Translations under genes and position numbers: made by a program | Shown here: positions 11,146 through 19,455 of the stretch, piece by piece | Layout: every line of letters starts with the position of its first letter | How positions within the stretch are numbered: position 1 is the stretch's first letter | Assembly: GCA_028278325.1 (NCBI GenBank) | Contig: JANQEO010000063.1 | Span: 1 to 64,000 of the forward strand | DNA: 64,000 nt | Origin: Candidatus Binatia bacterium | Lineage (GTDB): Bacteria > Desulfobacterota > Binatia > UBA1149 > JAJCZL01 | Direction: 5' to 3' | The notes under the pieces: generated by a model | Told to the model about the DNA's origin: nothing | What the model saw: the letters and a program-made list of their open reading frames with translations, nothing else | The model's database searches: none

Positions 11146-12435
11146 ATGAAGCTGGGAGACCGCAAGGCCGTGGCCGGGCTCACCGTCATGGTCGTCTTTG
11201 CGCTCCTGATCCTCGGAAACAGCGTCCGCGAACTGACAGGCATCTACTTCGCTTCCGCCTCCGGCGCAGGTGCAGTCGCCGGACTGGAGCGTGCGTTTTC
11301 GTTGACGCCGAGTAACTGGCGCTACGCTCACCAGTTGGCGGGAGTATCCAAGGCGGTCGGCCGCCACGAGTCCGCGGTTCATTATTACGGGCTCGCGATC
11401 GACGCCTTCGAAGGTTGTGGTCCTTGCTGGATCGGGCTGGCCGAAGCGTTGAGCGCTCTGGGCCGGGATCCCACCCAGGCTTTGGACGGTGCAAGGCACT
11501 ATGGACGTTCCCAGACGGGCGTCAGGACCAGGGCGGCCGTAGTACTGTCTCGTCTCGACGACGTAGACGCAGCCGCCGAAGAGTTCAGTGCCGCCCTCGG
11601 CGGTCATCGCAAGGATCGGAGGCAATTTCACGGGCTACTTCACCGCGTCTATCCCGCCGAGTTCGTATTGGGTCGTATCGTCACCGACGCCGACCTCCCA
11701 TCCTACTTCTCCTTCGCGCTCGAGGCCCTCGGCCCCGAAGACACCGCGCGAATCTGGAGCCGCTACAGCAGTATGGAGACGAGCCGCGTCCACCGGCAGC
11801 CCTACGTCGGTTATCTGCTGAAACACGGGCGCGTGCATGATGCGTGGCACGTGGCATTCGACGCGCCGGCCCCCCTTCAAGGACCCGTGGTCAACGCCGG
11901 CTTCGAAGCATACGGCGATGCCGGCCACTTCGACTGGACCGTCGAGAGGGGCGAAGGCGTACGCGCCCGGGTGTCACCGTGCTCGGACTGCAGCCCCGGA
12001 CGTCGTGCTTTGCGCCTGACCTTCGACGGCGAGCACAACGTGCATTACTTCGGCGTCCGCCAGTATGTACCGGTGCAGCCCGGAGGCTCCTACCGCCTGA
12101 AGGCGCGCGTCAAGTACGACGAACTGAGTTCGGCGCGCGGCCCCGGAATCTTCGTCGACGGTGCGCGTGATCTCAGCCGGAGCGACGGCGGCGGATGCAG
12201 ACTGTGGGTAGTCGGTGAGCAGTTTACGGGCAGTAGCTCTTGGACCGATACCGAGCTGGAGTTCACCGTGCCCGCCGAATGCGATGGTATCAGGATACTC
12301 GTCGGAAGACCCGGAACCCGCCGTCTCGACCGCTTCGTCGGTGGCGACTTCTGGGTAGATGACTTGTCGCTAGAGGCGATCGAGAATCTGCCGGGCAACT
12401 CGTTGCAGGAGATTGCCGGCCGCGTGGCCGGCTGA
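11146..12435 (+). CDS. Membrane-anchored TPR protein with C-terminal carbohydrate-binding-like domain
   Basis: One N-terminal transmembrane helix (about residues 10-28) precedes two or three degenerate TPR units (residues 45-150, such as LTPSNWRYAHQLAGVSKAVG and a CGPC segment near 90). From about residue 250 (VNAGFEAYGDAGHFDWTVERG) to the end it has the look of a jelly-roll carbohydrate-binding module, with YVPVQPGGSYRLKARVKYDE and FWVDDLSLE near the end. A scaffold that binds the nascent polysaccharide is a reasonable inference. It starts 10 nt after the Wzc gene. Its last 66 bp overlap the convergent phosphatase gene. Confidence 0.75.
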   Translation: MKLGDRKAVAGLTVMVVFALLILGNSVRELTGIYFASASGAGAVAGLERAFSLTPSNWRYAHQLAGVSKAVGRHESAVHYYGLAIDAFEGCGPCWIGLAEALSALGRDPTQALDGARHYGRSQTGVRTRAAVVLSRLDDVDAAAEEFSAALGGHRKDRRQFHGLLHRVYPAEFVLGRIVTDADLPSYFSFALEALGPEDTARIWSRYSSMETSRVHRQPYVGYLLKHGRVHDAWHVAFDAPAPLQGPVVNAGFEAYGDAGHFDWTVERGEGVRARVSPCSDCSPGRRALRLTFDGEHNVHYFGVRQYVPVQPGGSYRLKARVKYDELSSARGPGIFVDGARDLSRSDGGGCRLWVVGEQFTGSSSWTDTELEFTVPAECDGIRILVGRPGTRRLDRFVGGDFWVDDLSLEAIENLPGNSLQEIAGRVAG

Positions 12436-13182
12436 CGCGCCCCTGCGGGCTCCGATGTCGTAGAGGGGCGTCGGCGGACACCGGCCTTGGAGTATCAGCT
12501 CAGGCCCTTGGCCGACGAGCTTGTCGGCTTCGTCTCCGACGATTGCTTTGGCCGCGTCGAGAGCCCGACGCAGGCGTGGCGGTCGCCGCTTGCAGGAATG
12601 AGCGTCGCTGGCCAGGGCGTGCACCAAGCCCGACAAGAGCAGGCTTTCGGCGCAGCGTTTCGCGCCGCGGCCCCAGACCCCGAGAAGTGAGTCGCCGTCG
12701 ATCTGCAACGCTGCGCCGGCGTCCACCCACCGTTGCGCGATAGCCGTGTCCTGTTGAAGTAGCTCGTTGCGCTCCGGATGAGCCAGCACCGGCAGCAGAC
12801 CCCGTGACGTCGCAGCGAAGATGATCTCGTCCATCGCATGCGGAATCACCGCTACCGGCATCTCCAGGAGCACGGCTTTACCCCCGGCCAGCGCCGGCAA
12901 GTCGCTGGAGGGTTCCGTCACGAGGCGTGACGAGAGATCGACCTCGGCGCCGGATTCGATCCTCAGTGCCACTCCGGACTCGGCCAGCCGCCGCCGGAGT
13001 TCTTCGACGAGAGCGTCGACCTTGGGCTTCCGGTTGTCGTAGACGCCGTCGATCAAGTGGGGTGTCGCTACCGCCCTGGTTATCCCATCGTCGACCATGC
13101 TCCGGCAGAGCTCGATGGATTCGTCCCAGTCGCGTGGCCCATCGTCGATGCCCGGCAGTATGTGGCAGTGAAGATCGATCAA
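12370..13182 (-). CDS. CpsB/YwqE-type (PHP) tyrosine-protein phosphatase
   Basis: Metal-dependent phosphatase expected to dephosphorylate the Wzc-type kinase. The PHP-fold motifs are DLHCHILPGIDDGP at the N terminus, ATPHLIDGVYDN, GAEVDL, LAHPERN and LASDAHS. The start is TTG at 13182: it overlaps the upstream stop as TTGA and has AAGGAG 8 nt upstream. An open frame continuing upstream to 13440 is antisense-like sequence and is not counted. The product has 270 residues against about 250 in the family; the extra C-terminal 22 codons are those overlapping the convergent TPR gene. Confidence 0.9.
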   Translation of the reverse strand: MIDLHCHILPGIDDGPRDWDESIELCRSMVDDGITRAVATPHLIDGVYDNRKPKVDALVEELRRRLAESGVALRIESGAEVDLSSRLVTEPSSDLPALAGGKAVLLEMPVAVIPHAMDEIIFAATSRGLLPVLAHPERNELLQQDTAIAQRWVDAGAALQIDGDSLLGVWGRGAKRCAESLLLSGLVHALASDAHSCKRRPPRLRRALDAAKAIVGDEADKLVGQGPELILQGRCPPTPLYDIGARRGASAGHAAGNLLQRVARQILDRL

Positions 13183-14540
13183 CTCTCGCTCTCCTTCTGA
13201 CGCCTTCCGTCGATCAGCTCCGGTTCCTCTGCGGCGCGAGCGAACAAGGCGACGATGAATAGAAAGGTCAGCGCCACACCGGGCACGCGCAGGCCGAAAT
13301 CGGCAGCCGAATGGATGAGTACGGACATGATCGATACCGCCAACGCCATCACGGTGGTTCGCTGTGTGCGGGTCAAAGGCGCGGACAGAGTGGAGACGAG
13401 CCTGCGCCCGAACAGAAAGATCAGCCAACCAACGGCACAAAGCCCCACGATACCGCTCTCGGCAAGAACTTCGAGATACTCGTTATGGGCATGGTCGTAG
13501 AAATAGCCGGTGGGCCGCGGGCGATAACCCGGAAGCAGCCCCTCGAAGGTTCCCCATCCGTGACCGAACAGAGGACGCTCGGCGATCATGGCCCACGTGG
13601 CGCGCCATATCGGCCATCTCCCGTCTTCGAGGTCTCTTGAGATGTTGAAGAAACGCTCGAGCACGGGATCGACTCCGATCATCAGTGCGAACCCGACGAC
13701 GATGATGCCAAGCGCGGCGGGTGCGGCCATTCGGCGTAGCGGTCGCTTTCTGCCTCTGCGAGCCGGCATGAGAAGCCTGTTGAGAACCACTACGGTCAGC
13801 GTCGCCAGCGACAGGCTCATGACGCCCATGCGTGACCTGGAGAAGATCAGAGCCAGGGCCATCGCCGTGACCGCGCTGCCGACGAGCACGCGCTTCGCCT
13901 TGAGTTCGCTCTCCGGTGCCGGCGTCGGCCCGTCGCCGGTGGCGACAACTGCCGCGAAGGCCACGGCCACCGGGAGGGTGAGTTCCATCAAGAAGGAAAA
14001 GTGGTTCCTGGAGATCAGTGTGCCGGTGGCCGAGTTCAGGTAGGCCCAGCGTTCGTAGATGAGCAGGCGCTCGTTGCCGGCCAGGAGGTTGAGGACGCCG
14101 TACGCGGCCTCCAGGGCGCCGATGATGACGAGGGAAGCGATGAGGGTACGAAAATGACGCCGTTCCCGCGCAACTGACCGAACAATCAGGTAAAATACGA
14201 CGAAGCCGCCCAGGGCCAGGGCCGATTGGGTGATCGCCCTGCTAGGGCCGTCACTGAAGCCGAAGAAGATCTGAGCCACCGCTTGAGCGGTGACCAGAGC
14301 CGGCAGAACGAGTAGGGCGCTAAGATAGTTGCCCTCGAGTAGGTCGTCGGCCGCTTTGACGGCGCCCCGGCTGGCTGCGGCGGCGATGAGCGACACGAGC
14401 CATACGGCGACGATGGCGAGCAGTGTCAGGTTGAACGCGAGTGGTGAGCGCGCGCCGAGGGGGATGAGCGCGATCGCGAGAAGTATGGCGGGCACCCACG
14501 GCGTGAGGTAGGCGGTTGTCGACGGGGATGATCTCGACAC
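13179..14540 (-). CDS. O-antigen ligase / Wzy_C family membrane protein
   Basis: Polytopic membrane protein with about 10-12 hydrophobic segments and the family motif HAHNEYLEVLAESGIVGL near the C-terminal third, preceded by FGHGWGTFEGLLPGYR. Members either polymerise or ligate polysaccharide; because a separate Wzy-like gene lies at 19456, which one is the polymerase is open. The start is uncertain: GTG at 14540 has GGAGA about 10 nt upstream, GTG at 14573 and ATG at 14660 are also open, but the last would overlap the divergent gene. It forms a two-gene operon with the phosphatase. Confidence 0.85.
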   Translation of the reverse strand: MSRSSPSTTAYLTPWVPAILLAIALIPLGARSPLAFNLTLLAIVAVWLVSLIAAAASRGAVKAADDLLEGNYLSALLVLPALVTAQAVAQIFFGFSDGPSRAITQSALALGGFVVFYLIVRSVARERRHFRTLIASLVIIGALEAAYGVLNLLAGNERLLIYERWAYLNSATGTLISRNHFSFLMELTLPVAVAFAAVVATGDGPTPAPESELKAKRVLVGSAVTAMALALIFSRSRMGVMSLSLATLTVVVLNRLLMPARRGRKRPLRRMAAPAALGIIVVGFALMIGVDPVLERFFNISRDLEDGRWPIWRATWAMIAERPLFGHGWGTFEGLLPGYRPRPTGYFYDHAHNEYLEVLAESGIVGLCAVGWLIFLFGRRLVSTLSAPLTRTQRTTVMALAVSIMSVLIHSAADFGLRVPGVALTFLFIVALFARAAEEPELIDGRRQKESES

Positions 14541-14630
14541 GGACGCGAGGTCTCCAGTGAATGACTGTTGCACATACGGTGCTGGGGTCAACGTCGGTTG
14601 TTCTTTGGTGAGTGGTTGTGGAGGTGAGGT

Positions 14631-16088
14631 ATGTTCCGGGAGCGTGCGAAGACCCTGCAAGGGATCTCGTTATCGCTTGACGTCCTGTGCATCTGTGCAG
14701 CGTTCGGTGCTTCGTTTCTACTGAGATACTTCCATGAGCAGCTTCCGCTGCTCGGACGGGTCCCGGCTTTGGCGTGGACGGCCGAACGTTTCGTGCGTTC
14801 CGACTACGCGGTGCTGTTGGCGGTCAGCGTGCTCGCATGGGTTACTTCCATGCGCGTCTCCGGAGTCTACCTCTCCCACCGCTCCGAGAGCTATCTGACG
14901 ATATTCCACACCTACCTGCGCGCGTTGACGCTGGCGGTGCTGGCCACCGCGGCCACGATTTTCGTTCTCAAGATGGGATCGATCAGCCGCATATTCTTCG
15001 GCTACTACTTCGCGACGGCCTTCGTCTTTCTCGTCGCCAAGCAGTTCAGCGTCATCGGCGTATTGCACCAGATGCGCAGGAGCGGTTTGAACAAGCGCCA
15101 TGCCCTGGTGATCGGAGCGGGCAAGCCGGCCTCCTGGCTGGCCAGCGTGATCCGCGAGGCCACCGAGACCGGATACGATCTCGTAGGATTGCTACTGACC
15201 GGCAACGGGGCTCTGCCCGAGACTTCGGTCATCCCCGTCGTCGGGCGCCTCAGCGACCTCGACGCAGTCATGCTGAATCATCCAGTCGACGAGGTTTTCA
15301 TCGTCGGTGGCGCCCAGGAGATCGCTCAGCTTGCGCCCACAGCCCAGAAACTCATCGAACGCGGCCGCGTCGTCTCCCTCATCACTCCTCTGTCTAGCGG
15401 GCAGCATGGGGTCAGGGGCCGCGTTACCGAATTCTCGGGCGTGCCGATGCTGTCCTTCGGTCCCATGCCCAAGGACGAGGTCCGGCTCGGCATGAAGCGT
15501 GTTACCGACATTGCGGTTTCCGCCACCGCACTCGTCGTGCTCTCGCCGCTGATGGGGCTGCTTGCCGCCATCATCAAACTCTCGGACGGCGGGCCGGCCT
15601 TGTTTTCCCAAGAACGTCTCGGCGTCGAGGGGGCCCGTTTCAAGCTTTACAAGTTCAGGTCGATGCGCGCCGATGCCGAGAAGCTGCTTGCGGAGGATCC
15701 CGCCCTGCACCGGCGCTATGTGGAGGGCGACTACAAGCTGCCCGAGGACGAGGATCCGCGTATCTCGAGGCTGGGAAGGTTCCTGCGCCAATCCAGTCTC
15801 GACGAGCTGCCTCAGCTTTGGAATGTTCTCAAGGGCGACATGACTCTGGTCGGGCCAAGGCCGATCGTACCCGACGAGATCGAACGCTATGAGCCCTACG
15901 CGGACCTGTTCTTGTCGGTCAGGCCGGGGATCACGGGGCAGTGGCAGGTCGGCGGCCGCAGCGATGTGCAGTACCCGGAACGCGCCTTCATGGACTTCGA
16001 CTATATCGGAGGTCAGTCCGTTATTTCGGATCTGGAAATCATGGCGCGGACGGTGCCGTCGGTTCTTCGTCGTCGAGGCGCTCACTGA
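14631..16088 (+). CDS. Polyprenyl-phosphate hexose-1-phosphate transferase (WcaJ/PssY-type initiating enzyme)
   Basis: Starts each repeat unit by loading a sugar-1-phosphate on undecaprenyl phosphate. The N-terminal half has about four transmembrane helices and a CoA-binding-like Rossmann segment (HALVIGAGKPASWLASVI). The C-terminal sugar transferase domain (about 290-485) has KRVTDIAVSATALVVLSPL, QERLGVEGARFKLYKFRSM, DELPQLWNVLKGDMTLVGPRP and RPGITGQWQVGGRS. The ATG at 14631 has GGAGG 6 nt upstream. Length 485 is normal for the fused type. Its 3' end overlaps the convergent kinase-like gene by 50 bp. Confidence 0.94.
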   Translation: MFRERAKTLQGISLSLDVLCICAAFGASFLLRYFHEQLPLLGRVPALAWTAERFVRSDYAVLLAVSVLAWVTSMRVSGVYLSHRSESYLTIFHTYLRALTLAVLATAATIFVLKMGSISRIFFGYYFATAFVFLVAKQFSVIGVLHQMRRSGLNKRHALVIGAGKPASWLASVIREATETGYDLVGLLLTGNGALPETSVIPVVGRLSDLDAVMLNHPVDEVFIVGGAQEIAQLAPTAQKLIERGRVVSLITPLSSGQHGVRGRVTEFSGVPMLSFGPMPKDEVRLGMKRVTDIAVSATALVVLSPLMGLLAAIIKLSDGGPALFSQERLGVEGARFKLYKFRSMRADAEKLLAEDPALHRRYVEGDYKLPEDEDPRISRLGRFLRQSSLDELPQLWNVLKGDMTLVGPRPIVPDEIERYEPYADLFLSVRPGITGQWQVGGRSDVQYPERAFMDFDYIGGQSVISDLEIMARTVPSVLRRRGAH

Positions 16089-17139
16089 AGCAGCTGATCT
16101 CCTGCCTCATTCGGCGCAGGGCGCGCCGCGAATAGATCCCTTGTAGAAGCGATCGGTATGCACGTGATGCCGCACCCTGCGCGGGCGATCTTCCCAGCAT
16201 CCAGTAGAAGATCCATGCGCCGGCAAGAGCGGTAGCGGCCGTTCTCAGTTCGGGTGCGGTGTCGCCGTACCCCTTCCAGAAAGACTCTTCCCAGGCTCGA
16301 GCGGTCTCGTAGGAGGCCAGAGGATTGAGCATCTTACCCCTCGTGTTAGCCGAGAGGATGACGAGGTCGTGAAGGACAGGCCTGACTCCTACGTGCTCGA
16401 GATCGACGAGCGTTGTCACGCCGGTGTCGGTGTCGTGGATGACGTTGTGCAGCGACAGGTCGCCGTGGGTCAGCGAGACGGGAACGGTGATCTCCATGCC
16501 CGCAAGCGCCCCGCGTGCCGTCTCCAGCAACTCCAAGGCACGAGAGAGATACCGCGCGTTGTGAGTGGAGACGGGCTCGACCGCCCGTAGACTCGAACAG
16601 GTGTCGTCGAGGTCCAGCACCCGCCTGCCCGTCTCGTGGGAATCGTGCAGTCGCCTCAACCAGATACCGGTGCACTCCAGAGCCTCTTCGCCGGCGGTAC
16701 GCATCGAGCGGTTCAGGGGTGCGCGCGCCAAGATCTCGCGGGCCGTAAGTCCGTCGGCCAACTCCCATACGATGCTGCGTGTCTCGAGGCAGCGTCCGAG
16801 GGGCCGCAGAATAGTGATTGGTGCATGCATCGAGCTGAGACGGTGACCCATGGACCACTCGTGCTCTATTTGATCCGAGGCCAGACGTGTTTCCTCGTCG
16901 TTCGCGTACATGCCGGGGCTCGGCATGGTCACCGGTTCCCATGCAGGATACCTGTCGCTGGTCAGTATCTTCGCGAACAGCTGTGTTCCTTCGGCTTCCG
17001 CGCGACAGTGCACCGCAGTGCCGCGCTCGTTGCAGGAAAGTTGGTGGACCGTCACTGTTCGTGGTGCCGTCGACAGCGCCGAAGCTATGGCGTGCCTCGC
17101 GATGTCGGCAGTAACGGCGGTGTCGGGCAAGGCAGTCAC
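16039..17139 (-). CDS. Aminoglycoside phosphotransferase (APH)-like kinase
   Basis: Small-molecule kinase fold. The catalytic loop THGDLSLHNVIHD (Brenner motif, HGD....N) is followed by VDLEHVG, supplying the metal-binding Asp as D-L-E. A Lys in LFAKIL near the N terminus would be the ATP-binding lysine. The substrate is unknown; within this locus it may phosphorylate a sugar or polyprenyl-linked intermediate rather than an antibiotic. I chose the GTG at 17139, which overlaps the methyltransferase stop (GTGA), over an upstream GTG at 17157. The C-terminal tail is basic and includes several Arg residues. Confidence 0.75.
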   Translation of the reverse strand: MTALPDTAVTADIARHAIASALSTAPRTVTVHQLSCNERGTAVHCRAEAEGTQLFAKILTSDRYPAWEPVTMPSPGMYANDEETRLASDQIEHEWSMGHRLSSMHAPITILRPLGRCLETRSIVWELADGLTAREILARAPLNRSMRTAGEEALECTGIWLRRLHDSHETGRRVLDLDDTCSSLRAVEPVSTHNARYLSRALELLETARGALAGMEITVPVSLTHGDLSLHNVIHDTDTGVTTLVDLEHVGVRPVLHDLVILSANTRGKMLNPLASYETARAWEESFWKGYGDTAPELRTAATALAGAWIFYWMLGRSPAQGAASRAYRSLLQGIYSRRALRRMRQEISCFSERLDDEEPTAPSAP

Positions 17140-18002
17140 TGTGTGCTCTTGCGGCACACGAACAGGAAGCTCCCGCCGCAGAGTCCCAGAAGCCCCAACG
17201 CTCCGAACAGCCGGTAGTAACCTGCACGCAACTGATCGCGGGAACCCGAGGCCTTGGCTGCGCCGTTGAACCCGGGGCCGAGGTCGGACGGTAGATAGTT
17301 GTGACGCCAGGGCTCAGCGAGGACGTGGGGGTACTGATACGAAACTACCGGGACGAAGCTCCTGTCCAGGGCCAGGCCCGCCCCCTCGATGAGACGCCGC
17401 CAGCCCCAGTAGCTGTAGATGTGGGCCCGGTAGTCGACGTTCCACAGACGCTTGCTCAGGTTGGCGGCGAGTCGTCGCGGTAACGAGTTGACCAACGGCT
17501 TGCGAAGCTGACTGTCGCTCCAGGTGTAGCGCGGAAACAGGCGATTCTTGGTTCCCACGATCAGCGAGCCGCCGGGCTTGAGGATCCGCCGAGCCTCCGC
17601 CAGGGCCCGTGTTTGCACCTGCGCTACCGGGGCATCGTCGGCATACCCGAGCCATTCGATCACACCGATCATGATGGTGAGATCAGCGACCTCGGTGCCG
17701 AGAGGGATGTCCAGCGCACTAGCGTGGACGACGTGGACGTTGCCCGGAGCGGCTTCGCCGGCCGAGACTCTCTCGCCGACCACGGCGACGTTGTGAGGAT
17801 CGGCGTCGATGGCGTAGGCGGTGTTTCCTCGCTTGGCGTATGCCATCGAGAGCCCGCCATAGCCGCAGCCCAAATCGAGCAGAGTCGTGCCCAACTCGAT
17901 ACCGGCCGCCTCGAGTCCGGCGAACAGCAGATCACCTCGTGCCTGTCCGTGGGTGAGTGCCTCGCTTTCGTCGTAGGGTCTGATTTGGGATGGTTGCGTC
18001 AC
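17136..18002 (-). CDS. Class I SAM-dependent methyltransferase
   Basis: Motif I is LLDLGCGYGGLSMAYAKRG (near residue 40), motif II is the acidic YAIDADPHNV, and the motif III region EARRILKPGGSLIVGTKNR is typical of the Methyltransf_11/23 type. The C terminus has a hydrophobic segment (LFGALGLLGLCGGSFLFVC) that could anchor it to the membrane. The GTG at 18002 gives 288 residues; the frame stays open to 18293 but that part is antisense to wzx. It is transcribed with the APH-like kinase and probably methylates a sugar or lipid-linked intermediate. Confidence 0.82.
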   Translation of the reverse strand: MTQPSQIRPYDESEALTHGQARGDLLFAGLEAAGIELGTTLLDLGCGYGGLSMAYAKRGNTAYAIDADPHNVAVVGERVSAGEAAPGNVHVVHASALDIPLGTEVADLTIMIGVIEWLGYADDAPVAQVQTRALAEARRILKPGGSLIVGTKNRLFPRYTWSDSQLRKPLVNSLPRRLAANLSKRLWNVDYRAHIYSYWGWRRLIEGAGLALDRSFVPVVSYQYPHVLAEPWRHNYLPSDLGPGFNGAAKASGSRDQLRAGYYRLFGALGLLGLCGGSFLFVCRKSTQ

Positions 18003-18085
18003 TGCCGATCCGCTGACCGCTATCAATAGTATCACCTTGCAAACCGGCGCGACACTTGGCGCTGTGCGGCGGCTAGCGAAACCGG

Positions 18086-18110
18086 GCGCCGATGAATGTA
18101 TAATCGGCGC
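18086..18110 (+). promoter_or_regulatory. Perfect TATAAT box inside an 8-bp inverted repeat upstream of wzx
   Basis: GCGCCGAT (18086-18093) and ATCGGCGC (18103-18110) form a perfect palindrome with a 9-nt spacer. The consensus -10 hexamer TATAAT (18099-18104) lies between and into the right arm. The predicted transcription start is about 18111, only 4 nt before the GTG at 18115. Because the repeat would lie upstream of the transcript, it is more likely a DNA operator than an RNA hairpin. No convincing -35 box is seen. Confidence 0.55.
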
Positions 18111-18114
18111 AACC

Positions 18115-19455
18115 GTGAGTGCCGCTTCGTCGAAGCCTGTCGAGATGTCCGCCGTGTTCTCGGCATCGCTCGTGGTGACCCTCGTCGTCGAGGCCTTCAC
18201 CTTCATCGGGGGTGTCCTGGCCGCACGTCTTTTGTTGCCCGACGGCCGCGGACAGTTGGCGGCGATCGTCCTTTGGCAGATGGTCGTGCTCAACCTCGGC
18301 AGCGCCGGTATCGAAGATGCGCTCGCCTATTTCGGTGCCAAAGGCGACGAGAGCCGCCGCACTATCTTCGGGCGTGCCTTGATCGCGTTCGTGTTGCTGG
18401 CGACGGTTTTGTCCGCCGCCAGCGCCGCGGTCGTCGCGGTGGTGTTCGGCGACGGCGGCGCCGCCGTCTCCGGCGTATGGCTCGGCATACTGATAGTCCC
18501 GGCTTGGCTTGCCTCGGCGATCACCCTGGCCCTTCTCAGGGGATTCCACCTCTTCGCGGCATGGAACACCTTGAGGGCCCTCAACAGCCTGGGATATGTC
18601 GCGGCCATACTCGCTTTCCTGGTTGCCGGAGTCGCCACCGTGGGCTCCTTCGTCGCGGCTCTGGTGGTTTCCCACATCGTCGTCACGGGCGCAGGGCTGG
18701 CTGCGCTGGCCCGTGAAGGAGCGCTTGCTTGGCCGCGACCCGTGGAGTTCCCGCGTGATGTGTTCGCGTATGGGCTCAGGGCGCATACGAGCCACGTGGG
18801 CAGGTTCATGACTACTCGTCTGGACGAGATCGTCATCTCTTTGATGATGGCGCCCGCAGCTCTCGGCTTCTATGTGGTCGCGCTCACGCTGGCCAAGATA
18901 ACGCGCCCACTCGTGCAGACGATCGCCGACGTAGCGCTGCCCAGGACGGCGATGGCGGGGCCGACCCCTCAGGGGCTCGAGATGTTCAGGCGCTATGTGA
19001 GGCTGACCGGTGTGATGATGGTCGCCCTGTGCGTACCTTTGATGCTGGTCGGTCCCTGGCTGGTAGAGGTGATCTTCGGCGCCGCATTTCAGGAAGCAAA
19101 GACAGTCGTCGTTCCTGTGGTGTTGGCAACTCTTCCCTTCGCTGGGAAGACCATGCTCGCCTCGGGACTGAAGGCCTTCGACCGGGGGGTGGATGCAGGC
19201 AAGTGCGAGTTGGCGGGCACCGTGGCGATGGCCGCCTCAGCGCCGCTCGCAGCGTTGACGTACGGTATCGTCGGTGTGGCTTGGGCGGCCGTGGCGTCCC
19301 AGACCCTGTCTTTCTTGATGATGAGCCGCGCGCTGAATAGACTGTTCCCCGCTCGGCTGACGGACTTGTACATTCCCCAAGCCCGCGACTGGGCGTTCTT
19401 GATGAGTCGTGCGACCGCGCTTGCAGCGACGGTCGTCAGAACGGCCTCACGTTGA
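18115..19455 (+). CDS. Polysaccharide flippase (Wzx/MATE-like, oligosaccharide flippase family)
   Basis: Polytopic protein with about 12-14 hydrophobic segments. The LLLPDGRGQLAAIVLWQ segment after the first helix is typical of Wzx family proteins (also seen as 'LG...fG.y'). It would move lipid-linked repeat units across the inner membrane. I start it at GTG 18115, 10 nt after a TATAAT box; an ATG at 18145 is the alternative. The frame also continues upstream to 18037. The next gene begins at the base after its stop, so flippase and polymerase are co-transcribed. Confidence 0.87.
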   Translation: MSAASSKPVEMSAVFSASLVVTLVVEAFTFIGGVLAARLLLPDGRGQLAAIVLWQMVVLNLGSAGIEDALAYFGAKGDESRRTIFGRALIAFVLLATVLSAASAAVVAVVFGDGGAAVSGVWLGILIVPAWLASAITLALLRGFHLFAAWNTLRALNSLGYVAAILAFLVAGVATVGSFVAALVVSHIVVTGAGLAALAREGALAWPRPVEFPRDVFAYGLRAHTSHVGRFMTTRLDEIVISLMMAPAALGFYVVALTLAKITRPLVQTIADVALPRTAMAGPTPQGLEMFRRYVRLTGVMMVALCVPLMLVGPWLVEVIFGAAFQEAKTVVVPVVLATLPFAGKTMLASGLKAFDRGVDAGKCELAGTVAMAASAPLAALTYGIVGVAWAAVASQTLSFLMMSRALNRLFPARLTDLYIPQARDWAFLMSRATALAATVVRTASR

